From Amycolatopsis jejuensis (GTDB lineage: Bacteria > Actinomycetota > Actinomycetes > Mycobacteriales > Pseudonocardiaceae), in assembly GCF_000717335.1 (NCBI RefSeq), contig NZ_JNYZ01000015.1:124001-188000 (forward strand): 64,000 bases of DNA, given 5' to 3'. The notes beneath the pieces were generated by a model. That model was given only the letters and a program-made list of their open reading frames with translations. It searched no databases and had not been told where the DNA came from. Positions 27,425 through 36,239 of the stretch are shown one piece after another. The stretch's first letter is position 1. The number at the start of each line of letters is the position of its first letter. The position numbers and the translations under genes were made by a program.

Positions 27425-28939
27425 TCACGGCGTGAATTGCTTGATGAGCTCCCGGCGCATGATCTTCCCGGTCGAGGTCGCGGGAAGGTGATCGACGAAC
27501 CGCACTGCGCGAGGACGCTTGTACGCGGCGAGATGTTCACCGGCGTAGGCGATCAGTTCCTCCTGGTTCGCTGCGGCGTTGCCGGCGAGGACGACGTAAG
27601 CACAAGCGAGCTCACCACGTACCTCATCGGCAACCGGGCCCACCGCGACCATGGCGACGGCAGGATGCCCGGCCAGCACCCGTTCGATCTCGGCCGGGTA
27701 GACGTTGTAGCCACCCGTGATGATCATGTCCTTGCGCCGGTCGACGACGAACACATGCCCCGTTTCGTCCATCGTGGCGATGTCCCCGGTGTGCAGCCAG
27801 CCATCCGGCTCGATCGCTTCCCTGGTCGCCTCGGGATTCCCGTGATAGCCGAGCATCACCAAGGGGCCGCGCACCATCAGCTCGCCCGGCTCGCCGGCAG
27901 GCACGTCCCGTTGCACGTCCTTGAGGTCGGCGATCCGGACGTCCAGCCCCGGCAGGGACACGCCGATCGAGCCCGGTACGGACGGTGCGTGCAGTGCGTG
28001 GGTGGTGCCGAGCCCGGCGATTTCCGTCATTCCCCACAGCTCGACCAGCGGTGCCCCGGAACGCTTTTCCCACCGTTCGATGGTGGGCAACGGAATCGTC
28101 TGGCCACCGACGGTGCAGCGAGTCAGCGAAGACAGGTCGGCCGTGTCCAGTTCCGCGGCAGAGAGCAGCATCGAGTACATCGCCGGTACGCCTTCGAACA
28201 TCGTCGCGTGGTGCTCGCCGATCAGCCGCAGCGCCTCGTCGGCGGCGAACCGTTCCATCAGCACCACCGTGCCGCCGGCGAGGAAGGTTCCGTTGATGGC
28301 GACGTTGCCGTAGACATGCGGAGCGGGCAACGCGGTGACCACGACGTCCCGCTCGTCACGGCCGTGCATCGTCGCGGTCAACGCGCAGTTGAGCAGCACC
28401 GCCCGGTGACTTTGGACCGCGCCTTTCGGGTGGCCGGTGGTTCCCGAGGTGTACCCGATTGTGCTCGGCGCGGCGGGATCCGCGACGAACGGCGGTGCTT
28501 CGCCCGTCGACGCCAGGAGCTCGTCGAAACTCACGACCCCCTCGGCGCCGCCGAAAGCGACGACAGCCTTGAGATCGGGCAGATCCCGGGTGAGTTCGGC
28601 GACCCGGGGGGCCTGCTCGGCGCTGGTGAACACCGCGGCGGCACCGCAGTCACGCAGCACGAACGCCAGCTCTTCCATCGTCAGCATGACATTCACCGGG
28701 TTCACCACCGCACCGGCCCGCAACGCCCCGTGGTAGGCCGCGATCCACTCCCAGCGATTCTGCGAGTAGAGCGACACCGGCTGCCCGCTGCGGATCCCGC
28801 GCTCGGCGAGCCCGGCCGCAACGCGGTCGGCGAGCGCGTCGAGTTCAGCGAATGTGAGTGTCCTCGTAGCGGTGATCAATGCGATCTTGCCGCCGAAGCG
28901 CGCGGCTGCCGTCCGCAGGATGTCGCCTGGACCCTTCAC
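27425..28939 (-). CDS. AMP-dependent acyl-CoA synthetase/ligase
   Basis: A 504-residue ANL-superfamily enzyme. Motifs in order: IGYTSGTTGHPKGAVQSH (phosphate loop), ELWGMTEIAG, GWLHTGDIA, DRRKDMIITGGYNVYPAEIE and the C-terminal catalytic lysine in PATSTGKIMRREL. GTG at 28939 behind GAGGAGG was chosen. It activates a carboxylic acid, possibly the product of the aldehyde dehydrogenase at 20801. A palindrome shared with the alcohol dehydrogenase promoter lies 54 bp upstream. Confidence 0.92.
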   Translation of the reverse strand: MKGPGDILRTAAARFGGKIALITATRTLTFAELDALADRVAAGLAERGIRSGQPVSLYSQNRWEWIAAYHGALRAGAVVNPVNVMLTMEELAFVLRDCGAAAVFTSAEQAPRVAELTRDLPDLKAVVAFGGAEGVVSFDELLASTGEAPPFVADPAAPSTIGYTSGTTGHPKGAVQSHRAVLLNCALTATMHGRDERDVVVTALPAPHVYGNVAINGTFLAGGTVVLMERFAADEALRLIGEHHATMFEGVPAMYSMLLSAAELDTADLSSLTRCTVGGQTIPLPTIERWEKRSGAPLVELWGMTEIAGLGTTHALHAPSVPGSIGVSLPGLDVRIADLKDVQRDVPAGEPGELMVRGPLVMLGYHGNPEATREAIEPDGWLHTGDIATMDETGHVFVVDRRKDMIITGGYNVYPAEIERVLAGHPAVAMVAVGPVADEVRGELACAYVVLAGNAAANQEELIAYAGEHLAAYKRPRAVRFVDHLPATSTGKIMRRELIKQFTP

Positions 28940-28992
28940 CGGACCTCCTCGTCTCAAGAGGCTTTGAGGACAGCGGATCCGCCTCGGCAGTG

Positions 28993-29010
28993 CCACACCC
29001 GAACGGGTGG
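28993..29010. promoter_or_regulatory. CACACCCGAACGGGTG palindrome upstream of acyl-CoA ligase
   Basis: The 16-base core (28993-29008) is identical to that in the alcohol dehydrogenase promoter repeat (24512-24527), and 14 of 16 positions match the copy upstream of the AcoR-like gene. The outer arm here is imperfect (GGG instead of GTG). No T-run follows, so an operator is more likely than a terminator. Confidence 0.6.
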
Positions 29011-29087
29011 GCCGGCGCGCCGCCGAGGCCGCCCGCAGTGACCCAGACCCGCGCATGGAGTTACCCCGAAGGGCCTCAACCCCAAGT

Positions 29088-29097
29088 TTTGATCAAA
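29088..29097. promoter_or_regulatory. TTTGATCAAA operator (perfect)
   Basis: A perfect 10-bp palindrome in the 758-bp space between the acyl-CoA ligase and the LinD-like gene. It is the leftmost member of the TTTGATCAAA series. No clear promoter is attached, and otherwise I see no gene in 28940-29697. Confidence 0.6.
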
Positions 29098-29374
29098 TGA
29101 AAGGCTCAGTCAAGGGCCTGCGGCACCACGGCCCAGCGGCACCAGGAGGAAGGAAGCTCCACGTCCTGGCAATGCGGAGAGCGCCCGAGCCGATCATCGA
29201 GCTGATACGGCGCATCCGCCGAAAGCCCCGGCCCGCCGAGGGGCGGCAGTGGAGTACCAGCACGCCAGGTGTCCGGCGTCGACGCACCTCCGATCTCGTC
29301 CCCGGCCGAAGTGGCAGGGTGCCCGAAGGGGGCGGTCTCTCCACCCACTCCAGGCGGGTACGCCCCGCGCTTTC

Positions 29375-29422
29375 TTGCATGGCCCTTCGAGAGCGTCTAG
29401 AGTACAACTAATTTTGATCAAA
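29375..29422 (+). promoter_or_regulatory. Promoter with TTTGATCAAA operator at the start of the LinD-like operon
   Basis: TTGCAT (29375-29380), 17 bp, TAGAGT (29398-29403) form a good promoter. The perfect palindrome TTTGATCAAA (29413-29422) begins about 10 nt after the -10, so it would cover the first transcribed bases. Repressor binding there would block initiation. The LinD-like ATG is 276 bp downstream. Confidence 0.65.
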
Positions 29423-29697
29423 CAATTGAGGATAGGGAGTCAGCGAACGCGCCCGGTCTCAGCCGGGTCACGCGAACGGGAGGCCTGAGGTGAGGGCAGG
29501 CGCACTGCCGGGCAGCCGCCGAGGCACGCGCTGCCTGGCTCGATTCGAGACCGGAACGCCGACGGAGAATCGGACAGGTGAATTCCCCGGCCATCATGCC
29601 CGGCCGCTCGGTACCCCGGCCCGGCCCGGCACCGCCATCTCCCTCCCGGTGGCTGCCAAGGAAAACGCACCATCGCACCCGGATCACTGGAGTTCAC

Positions 29698-31359
29698 ATG
29701 TCTGAAATCATTCCCCAAACCGGTCCATGGTGGAAAGGGAAAGTGTTCGACACCTTCGAGCCGCGGCCGGGTTCGGGTGGGCCGTTCCGGGGCCGGGTGC
29801 GGTCCCTCTCCGAGGTCGTTCCCGGAGTACCCGCGCTCACCGACGAAGCGATAGGCTGGCTCGCGCATCTGCACCGCAAGGTCGGTTTCGGTGGTACCTG
29901 GGCGAAAACTGACGTGCCGCACGAGTCGTGGGACGACCGGTCGTTCACGCCGTCCGGGAACTTCGCCCGTTACGACTTCTCCTGGAACATGTGGTCGCTG
30001 GCGTCGATGGCACAAGCGACTCCGGCGTGGCGTGAGGTGTACGGCGAGGTACTCGGCTTCATGAGCGACCGGTACCTCGAATACTGGGCACTCTACGAAT
30101 GGCTCGAGTACCAGGGCGACGACCCGAACCGGGAGAACTACCCCCCGGAGTGGCAGGCCTGGATTCCGCCCGGGCTCGCCGGGAAGTACAACATGACCGG
30201 GTGGGCAGGCAACGGTTCCGGCGGGTTCGAGTTCGACCCGGACCCGGTCCGCGGCGGCGGCCAGAACCTGATGTACAAGGGATACCTCGACTTCGCCCTG
30301 TCGCTGTACGGCTACGTCACCGGCGACGACAAGTACGACCGGCCTTTCGACGTGGTCTACGACGAGGATCACCGGTTCCGCTACGACCACCGGGAACTGA
30401 ACGAGCTCATTGCCCGCCAATGGCGGGAAAGCTGGCCCGGCATCGCCTGCGAGGCAGGGAAGATCTTCCCGCTGTGCAACCTGCTGACCGGCACCGCCGT
30501 GCGGTTGTTCGACGTCATGCACGGGACGACCTTGCTGACTCCCTTCCACAACTGGAACCGCTACGCGCGGCGCCATTACCACCCGGTCGACGCGGACACC
30601 GGCCGGATCACGACCACCACGAGCATCTACGACCCGGTGGTCGACGTGACCATGAACGAACCCGGCCAGCAGTCGGCGGGGATCTACGCGTCGATGGCCT
30701 GGCACGCGATCGGCCTGGACCGGCCGACCGCCGAGCGGATGTACGACGGCATGATCCACCAGTTCTTCTGCGAGCAGAAGGACGGCACGGCCTTCCTGTC
30801 CCCCGTCGCCGGGATGGAGATCGACTCCAACGCCGCGACCGGGCTGGGCGCCGCCTGCGCGCTGGAGCTCGGCGACCTGGAGACCTACAGCGCCCTGCGC
30901 GGCTGGATGGAGAACAACTACGAGCCGACCTGGGACGACGAGCACGGCGAATTCTCGCTCGGGTTCGGCCTGAGCGAGCGGTGGCCGCGCGGCCAGTACA
31001 ACGGCTGGGTCATGCCCGCCTTCACCCTCAGCAATCCGGGTGACTGGCGGGACCTGCACGTCAACCCGAACACCGCCAAGTTCCTGGAGCCGACACTCGA
31101 AGGCGTCGACTATCCGACCGTCCGGGTCCGGCAGGCCTACTACACCGCAACGAACCGCACCTTGAACGTCTCGGTGACCAGCGCCGACCGGCACGCCCTC
31201 GGCCGTCCGACCTCGCTCACTGTCTCGAACCTGATCGACCAGGCGACCTATCAGGTGCTGCTCGACGGGAAGCAGGTGGACGGAGCAGCTCCCCGCGGCG
31301 GGCGGATCGAGGTCACGACCACGGTCGGGCCGCATACTCTGATCGTCCGGCAAGTCTGA
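29698..31359 (+). CDS. Linalool dehydratase/isomerase-like protein
   Basis: A 553-residue protein. Its central part resembles the linalool dehydratase/isomerase (Ldi) alpha/alpha-barrel: NLMYKGYLDFALSLYGYVTG, then SWPGIACEAGKIFPLCN with C251 and C260 nine residues apart, matching the spacing of the two active-site cysteines of Castellaniella Ldi, then RLFDVMHGTT. Ldi is about 370-400 residues; here about 110 extra C-terminal residues look like a beta-rich domain (from about 445). There is no obvious export signal. The ATG follows GGAG. It may hydrate, dehydrate or isomerise a cyclic or terpenoid alcohol; the substrate is unknown. Confidence 0.7.
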   Translation: MSEIIPQTGPWWKGKVFDTFEPRPGSGGPFRGRVRSLSEVVPGVPALTDEAIGWLAHLHRKVGFGGTWAKTDVPHESWDDRSFTPSGNFARYDFSWNMWSLASMAQATPAWREVYGEVLGFMSDRYLEYWALYEWLEYQGDDPNRENYPPEWQAWIPPGLAGKYNMTGWAGNGSGGFEFDPDPVRGGGQNLMYKGYLDFALSLYGYVTGDDKYDRPFDVVYDEDHRFRYDHRELNELIARQWRESWPGIACEAGKIFPLCNLLTGTAVRLFDVMHGTTLLTPFHNWNRYARRHYHPVDADTGRITTTTSIYDPVVDVTMNEPGQQSAGIYASMAWHAIGLDRPTAERMYDGMIHQFFCEQKDGTAFLSPVAGMEIDSNAATGLGAACALELGDLETYSALRGWMENNYEPTWDDEHGEFSLGFGLSERWPRGQYNGWVMPAFTLSNPGDWRDLHVNPNTAKFLEPTLEGVDYPTVRVRQAYYTATNRTLNVSVTSADRHALGRPTSLTVSNLIDQATYQVLLDGKQVDGAAPRGGRIEVTTTVGPHTLIVRQV

Positions 31360-31376
31360 GGCAGGGAGGACCCGAC

Positions 31377-31796
31377 ATGTACACGCAGACCCCCGCCGAA
31401 GCCCTCGTCACCCGCCTGCTGATCGCGCTCGACCGCACAGAGCTGGACGACTGGGGCCACCGGTTGTTCGCCACGGACGCGACCTTGCACGTGGACGGCG
31501 GCCACGAGCGGATCGACCTGCACGGTCCCGCCGAAATCATCGCGAAGTACCTGAGCCGGCTGCCCGAAACGGCCGATGGCCCGTCGATACTGGCCGGGGT
31601 CGGCGTCGCGCTCGCCGATACCGGGGCGACTCTCGCCTTCGCGCAAGCCGGTGAGCCGCACGAGTTGTTCCTTCACGTCGACGGCGGGAAAATCGACGAG
31701 CTCTGGTCCTACCCGGCCGGCGCGATGCCGAGGGAAGCCGCGGAAGCGCGAGAGGCCCCGGCAGCCGCGCACCACGGCGGATCGTGCTGCGGTTGA
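31377..31796 (+). CDS. NTF2/SnoaL-like protein with His/Cys tail
   Basis: A 139-residue NTF2-like protein (RLLIALDRTELDDWGHRLFA, LHVDGGHERIDLHGPAEII, ELFLHVDGGKIDELWSYP). The C-terminus ends in HHGGSCCG, a short metal-binding-looking tail not normal for the fold. It starts 17 bp after the LinD-like gene and is followed by the FAD hydroxylase, so the three form an operon. It could be a small lyase or isomerase. Confidence 0.65.
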   Translation: MYTQTPAEALVTRLLIALDRTELDDWGHRLFATDATLHVDGGHERIDLHGPAEIIAKYLSRLPETADGPSILAGVGVALADTGATLAFAQAGEPHELFLHVDGGKIDELWSYPAGAMPREAAEAREAPAAAHHGGSCCG

Positions 31797-31825
31797 AGAC
31801 CACGAACGCAAGGAGCACCCACCCG

Positions 31826-33454
31826 TTGACTGCCACGAAATCACCCAGCGCCCGGGAACCGGGCGAAGAAGCGGACCGCAAGCGGAGCGTCGCAATCGTC
31901 GGGGCCGGTCCCGTCGGGCTCTGCGCGGCGGCTTGGCTTGCCTACCACGGAATCGCGGTGACCGTCTTCGAGCGGAACCCGGCCACGTCCACCGCGCCCA
32001 AAGCGGGCACGGTGGTGCCGCGGACCCTGGAGATCTTCGACCGGCTCGGGGTGATCGACCGCGTGCGGGAGGAAGGCATCCGCATCGAGAGCCTCGATTT
32101 CCTCCACAAGAGCACCGAAGAACCGCTGATGCGGATCGACATGTCCGAGCTGATGACGGAAACAGCGTTCCCGTACTTCCTGAACCTGCCCCAGCACGAG
32201 TTCGAACCGATCCTTCTCGCCCGGGCGCAGGAACTGGGCGTGGAGGTGCGCTTCGGCCACCGGCTCGCGTCGCTCGAGCAGGACGGCGAGCGGTGCTTGC
32301 TGAAGTTCGAAACCGACGGTGGCAGCGCGGATTTCGAGGCATCGTACGTCGTCGGCTGCGACGGCGGGCACAGCACGGTACGCCGTCAGCTCGACCTTCG
32401 GCTGCAGGAGCTGACGCCGCCCGAGCAGTTCGTGGTGGTCAACATCGAAGCCGACCTCCCGGCCGGTCCGCTGTCGTATGTGTGCGATGCCGACGGGTTC
32501 TTCACGCGCGTCCGGCTGCCGAAATTCTGGCGGGTGGGCTGGGCCGCGCCGAACGACGCGCCCCAGGCCACCGAAGCGGAGGTCCGGGAACGGGTTCAGC
32601 AGGAAATCGGTCCTGGACAGCACTTCACCGTCCTGGACTGGGCCCAGTACAGCGCACAGGGCCGGGTCGCGGATCGCTTCGGCGACGGGCGCGTGTTCCT
32701 CCTCGGGGATGCCGCCCACCTCATCACCCCGATCGGCGGCCTCGGCCTCAACTCCGGCTTCGAGGACGCGTTCAACTTCGGCTGGAAACTCGCGTGGGTC
32801 CTGCGCGGGTGGGCCGGGCCGGGATTGCTGGACTCCTACAGCTCCGAACGCCAGCCGGTGATCGCGGTGACCGCCGACGCGATGTCGAAGCGGTCCCGCG
32901 GTTTCATGGAGTTCTCCGCCAACCCGCTCGTCAACGCGGCGCGCTCGCGCCGGCGCAAACGGAGCCTGCGCGATCCCCGCAGCCGATGGCTCAGCGCGTA
33001 CAACGGCGCGCTGTTCGGACTCACTTACGGCGCCCCTGCGCCGCCGGGGCAAGGGCTCCGGCCTCCGGTCGCGGTCGGCACCCGGGTACCGGACGGCACG
33101 CTGGTCGGCCCGGACGGCTGCACCCGGCGGCTGCACGAACTGCTCGGCAAGGAGTTCGCCGCGCTCACCTTCACGGGCAGGCCGGACTCGGTGCCGCTGC
33201 TCGGGGATCTGCCACCGGGGCTCAACCAGCTCGTGATCAGCGCTCGGGACGCGCCGGTCGATTCCCCGGCCCGCGCCCGGACGTACTTCGACGTCCGCGG
33301 CGACCTGACGGCACGGTTCGGCGCGACCGGCGAAACCACCTACCTGGTGCGGCCGGACGACTTCACCGCAGCCATCACGCCCACCGCGCCGGGGGAAATC
33401 CTTGCGGCGTACGCCGACGCAGTAGACCAGGCGGCACTCGTCCCGGTGCCGTAA
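31826..33454 (+). CDS. FAD-dependent aromatic hydroxylase (PheA/TfdB-type)
   Basis: A 542-residue class A flavoprotein monooxygenase. FAD motifs are VAIVGAGPVGLCAAAWLAYH near residue 25, YVVGCDGGHSTVRRQL and VFLLGDAAHLITPIGGLGLN. The C-terminal thioredoxin-like domain starts near residue 410. TTG at 31826 was chosen (AAGGAG 10 bp upstream), since an earlier start lies inside the previous gene. It would hydroxylate an aromatic ring with NAD(P)H and O2. The gene ends at a strong bidirectional terminator. Confidence 0.88.
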   Translation: MTATKSPSAREPGEEADRKRSVAIVGAGPVGLCAAAWLAYHGIAVTVFERNPATSTAPKAGTVVPRTLEIFDRLGVIDRVREEGIRIESLDFLHKSTEEPLMRIDMSELMTETAFPYFLNLPQHEFEPILLARAQELGVEVRFGHRLASLEQDGERCLLKFETDGGSADFEASYVVGCDGGHSTVRRQLDLRLQELTPPEQFVVVNIEADLPAGPLSYVCDADGFFTRVRLPKFWRVGWAAPNDAPQATEAEVRERVQQEIGPGQHFTVLDWAQYSAQGRVADRFGDGRVFLLGDAAHLITPIGGLGLNSGFEDAFNFGWKLAWVLRGWAGPGLLDSYSSERQPVIAVTADAMSKRSRGFMEFSANPLVNAARSRRRKRSLRDPRSRWLSAYNGALFGLTYGAPAPPGQGLRPPVAVGTRVPDGTLVGPDGCTRRLHELLGKEFAALTFTGRPDSVPLLGDLPPGLNQLVISARDAPVDSPARARTYFDVRGDLTARFGATGETTYLVRPDDFTAAITPTAPGEILAAYADAVDQAALVPVP

Positions 33455-33460
33455 CCAGCG

Positions 33461-33493
33461 AGCTGCCCCGGTCCACTTCGGACCGGGGCAGCT
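33461..33493. terminator. Bidirectional hairpin terminator
   Basis: AGCTGCCCCGGTCC (33461-33474) pairs perfectly with GGACCGGGGCAGCT (33480-33493) across a 5-nt loop. It sits between the converging FAD hydroxylase and GntR genes and would end both transcripts. Confidence 0.8.
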
Positions 33494-33505
33494 TCGCCGG
33501 GTGTC

Positions 33506-34198
33506 TCAGAACAGGTCCTCCGCGTCGAACTGGCGGCGCGCCACCAGGTTGGCGGCACGGGCCAGGTGCGAATGCAGCTCCCGGACCGCGACGTTGGGGT
33601 TGTGCCGGGTGCAGGCGTCGATGATCCGCTCGTGCTCCCGCTGGCCTTCCTCGGATCCCCTGGTGGAGTTCGTCAGGATCCAGTACCGCTCGCTGTTCGC
33701 CCACAACGGCTTGATCAGCCGGGTGAGCCAATCCGACCCGGCTGCCTCGTAAATCGCCATGTGCAGCTCGGTGTGCGCCTCTCGGGCATCGGCCACGCGG
33801 CCGTCCGCGACGGCGGCCATCTGGTCCTCCAGGGCACGCTGGGCCCGCTTCGTGTCCTCCTCGGTGAACCGCTCGGCCGCGCGACGGACAGCCAGCTCCT
33901 CGAGCGGCAGCCGGGCCTCGTAGGTGTCGTACAGGTCCTCCACCGAATAGATGCCGACGCGGGCCCCGCGCCGGGGCAGCTGCTCGACCAGGCCGAGGGA
34001 TTCGAGTCCGCGCAAGGCTTCCCGGACCGGCATCATGCTCATCCCCAGACGTTCGGCCAGCGCCTCCAGCCGCAGCGGAGTGCCCGGGGCGAGCTTCCCG
34101 GTGATGATTTCCTCTCGCAGGGCCGCAATGGCCGCTTCGACTCGCGTCGGCCCCGTGCTGTTCCGCTTCCGTGCCCCCGCCACCACATCAGCCTCCAT
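33506..34198 (-). CDS. GntR-family regulator with FCD domain (FadR subfamily)
   Basis: A 230-residue regulator. The N-terminal winged helix is PLRLEALAERLGMSMMPVRE followed by LRGLESLGLVEQLPRRGARV. The C-terminal all-helical FCD ligand domain has the His/Asp pattern (AREAHTELHMAIYEAAG, QREHERIIDACTRHN, ELHSHL). ATG at 34198 was chosen; the frame stays open to a TTG inside a TTTGATCAAC box, which is unlikely as a start. FCD proteins bind small organic acids and usually repress catabolic genes. Multiple TTTGATCAAA-type sites at its own promoter make it the probable master regulator of the 29-57 kb region. Confidence 0.9.
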   Translation of the reverse strand: MEADVVAGARKRNSTGPTRVEAAIAALREEIITGKLAPGTPLRLEALAERLGMSMMPVREALRGLESLGLVEQLPRRGARVGIYSVEDLYDTYEARLPLEELAVRRAAERFTEEDTKRAQRALEDQMAAVADGRVADAREAHTELHMAIYEAAGSDWLTRLIKPLWANSERYWILTNSTRGSEEGQREHERIIDACTRHNPNVAVRELHSHLARAANLVARRQFDAEDLF

Positions 34199-34270
34199 AC
34201 CCGGTTCGTCGCCGCGCACCGTGATGCGCAAGGATGGACGTATCCTCCGACCGGCCGTCGTGCCACCGGA

Positions 34271-34349
34271 TTTGATCAACTATCCCGACCAATTCCGGCT
34301 TTCCTGGGTCGTGAGGCCTTGATTATATCAATCTGCAACCTGGGGTAAA
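34271..34349 (-). promoter_or_regulatory. gntR promoter with two operator-like elements
   Basis: On the reverse strand TTTACC (34349-34344), 16 bp, TATAAT (34327-34322) is a near-consensus promoter for the GntR gene. The TATAAT is embedded in the inverted repeat TTGAT-TAT-ATCAA (34319-34331). TTTGATCAAC (34271-34280), one mismatch from the perfect palindrome, lies downstream in the leader. This suggests autoregulation. Confidence 0.6.
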
Positions 34350-34442
34350 GGGCCACCGGCGTGACGTGGCCGGTCCGGGTCCCCCTTCCGCGGCGGCGCA
34401 CCCCCCGGAAATCCGGCGGCCTCAGGATAGGACACGGCATCC

Positions 34443-34506
34443 TAGTTTGATCAAACTATCGCCGAAGTGCTTTGATGGAAGCTCATTGACGCCACTTCTG
34501 ATCAAA
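34443..34506 (+). promoter_or_regulatory. Tandem TTTGATCAAA-type operators upstream of CocE-like gene
   Basis: TAGTTTGATCAAACTA (34443-34458) is the longest perfect palindrome of the series (16 bp). TCTGATCAAA (34497-34506) is a one-mismatch copy 51 bp away, close to the hydrolase start. A half site TTTGATGG lies at 34471. The paired arrangement suggests cooperative binding or looping. Confidence 0.65.
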
Positions 34507-34538
34507 ATTCGTTGACAGATCGGAAGCAACGGCCGAGG

Positions 34539-36236
34539 ATGGCGGGGCGGGACGAACAGATCGGAGCCCGATTGAGCGAGACACGAGACGGGATGCGGAT
34601 CGACTGGGACATCCCGGTGGTGATGGACGATGGGCTCGCCCTGCGCGCGGACGTCTTCCGCCCGGTTCCCGGCGGCCGGTACCCGGTGCTGCTCAGCTGC
34701 GGCCCGTACGGCAAGGGATTGCGCTTCGAGGAAGGCCGCCCCGAGCAGTGGCGCCGCCTGTGCCAGGACCATCCCGACGTCCCTGCGGGCACCAGCAGCA
34801 AGTACGCCAACTGGGAAGTGGCCGACCCGGAGAAGTGGGTGCCGCACGGCTACGCGATGGTGCGCATCGACTCCCGGGGCATGGGCCGCTCCCCCGGCTA
34901 TGTCGACCAGTTCTCCCCGCGGGAAACCCGGGACCTCTACGACTGCGTCGCCTGGGCGGCCGCGCAACCGTGGTGCACCGGGAAAGTAGGCCTGCAGGGC
35001 ATCTCGTATTCCGCGATGAACCAATGGCAGGTCGCGGCGCTGAACCCACCGGGCCTCGCCGCGATCTGCCCGTGGGAGGGCGCCGCCGACCACTACCGTG
35101 AGGTGCGCCGGAACGGCGGGATACTGACGAACTTCCTCATGCGCTGGTTCGAAAACCGGATTCCGAAGGCCCAGCACGGGATTGCCGGGCGCGGCGAACG
35201 CAATCCGGTCACCGGTGTCCTCGCGTTCGGCGACGAGCTGCGGACCGAGGAAGAGCGTGCGGCGAGCCGGGCCGACCTCATCGCCGAGATACGTGACCAT
35301 CCGCTGATCGACGACTACCTGCGCGAGCGGAACGCCGACCTTTCCCGGATCACCGTGCCCGTGCTGTCGGCCGGGAACCTGGGCGGGCAGGGCCTGCACC
35401 TGCGCGGCAACGTCGAAGGGTTCCTCCGCGCCGGTTCGCCGCGGAAATGGCTGGAGCTGCACGTCGGGGAGCATTGGGCGCACTTCTACACCGACTACGG
35501 CCGGGAACTGCAGCTGCGCTTCTTCGACCATTTCCTCAAAGGCGAGGACAACGGCTGGGACGCGACCCCGCCGGTACTGCTCAACGTCCGCCACATCGAC
35601 GGCACCACCACGTTCCGGCACGAGGACGGCTGGCCGATCCCGCGCACCCGGTGGACGCGGCTCTACCTGGACCTCGCCGCACGCACTCTCACGCCGGAGC
35701 CGCCCGCCGAGGACCAGTGCCTGGATTACCGTGCACTCGAAGAAGAAATCACCTTCTGCACCGTGGTCTCGGCGGACACCGAGATCACCGGCCCGGCCGC
35801 CGCGTCGCTCTTCGTCTCGTCGTCGACCACCGATGCCGATCTTTTCCTGACGTTACGGGTGTACGCTCCCGACGGCCGCGAGATCACGTTCGCCGGCGCC
35901 AACGATCCGCACATGCCGGTCTCCCAGGGCTGGCTGCGTGCGTCCCACCGCAAGCTCGACCCGGACCTCAGCACCCCGTGGCGTCCCTTCCACACTCACG
36001 ACGAAGCACAGCCGCTGGCCCCGGGCGAGAGGTACGGCCTGGAGGTCGAGATCTGGCCGACCTCGGTCGTCGTGCCGAAGGGATACACGCTGGCACTGAC
36101 CGTCGCGGGACGGGATGACGGCAAACACTCCGATCCGTTGGACCGTCCGGCCGAGGTGTTCGGCGGCACCGTCACGCTCTATGCCGGGAAGGCCCGCCCG
36201 GCGTCCATCCTGCTCCCTATCGTCCCGGAGGCATGA
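34539..36236 (+). CDS. CocE/NonD-family alpha/beta hydrolase
   Basis: A 565-residue S15/CocE-type esterase or acylase. The nucleophile motif is LQGISYSAMN (S156). The oxyanion-side segment is VRIDSRGMGRSPG, and the C-terminal jelly-roll (from about 370) includes LFVSSSTTDADLFLTLR and SQGWLRASHRKLDP. ATG 34539 was preferred over TTG 34512, which lies against the operator. It is a close paralogue of the protein at 52712-54457, about 60% identical by eye. The family cleaves esters and amides such as cocaine or glutaryl groups. It leads a long operon. Confidence 0.88.
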   Translation: MAGRDEQIGARLSETRDGMRIDWDIPVVMDDGLALRADVFRPVPGGRYPVLLSCGPYGKGLRFEEGRPEQWRRLCQDHPDVPAGTSSKYANWEVADPEKWVPHGYAMVRIDSRGMGRSPGYVDQFSPRETRDLYDCVAWAAAQPWCTGKVGLQGISYSAMNQWQVAALNPPGLAAICPWEGAADHYREVRRNGGILTNFLMRWFENRIPKAQHGIAGRGERNPVTGVLAFGDELRTEEERAASRADLIAEIRDHPLIDDYLRERNADLSRITVPVLSAGNLGGQGLHLRGNVEGFLRAGSPRKWLELHVGEHWAHFYTDYGRELQLRFFDHFLKGEDNGWDATPPVLLNVRHIDGTTTFRHEDGWPIPRTRWTRLYLDLAARTLTPEPPAEDQCLDYRALEEEITFCTVVSADTEITGPAAASLFVSSSTTDADLFLTLRVYAPDGREITFAGANDPHMPVSQGWLRASHRKLDPDLSTPWRPFHTHDEAQPLAPGERYGLEVEIWPTSVVVPKGYTLALTVAGRDDGKHSDPLDRPAEVFGGTVTLYAGKARPASILLPIVPEA

Positions 36237-36239
36237 CCC

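Noticed and set aside
31576..33624. A 682-codon forward open frame over the FAD hydroxylase
   Set aside because: Arg-rich shadow of the hydroxylase in another frame; the hydroxylase frame has all FAD motifs.
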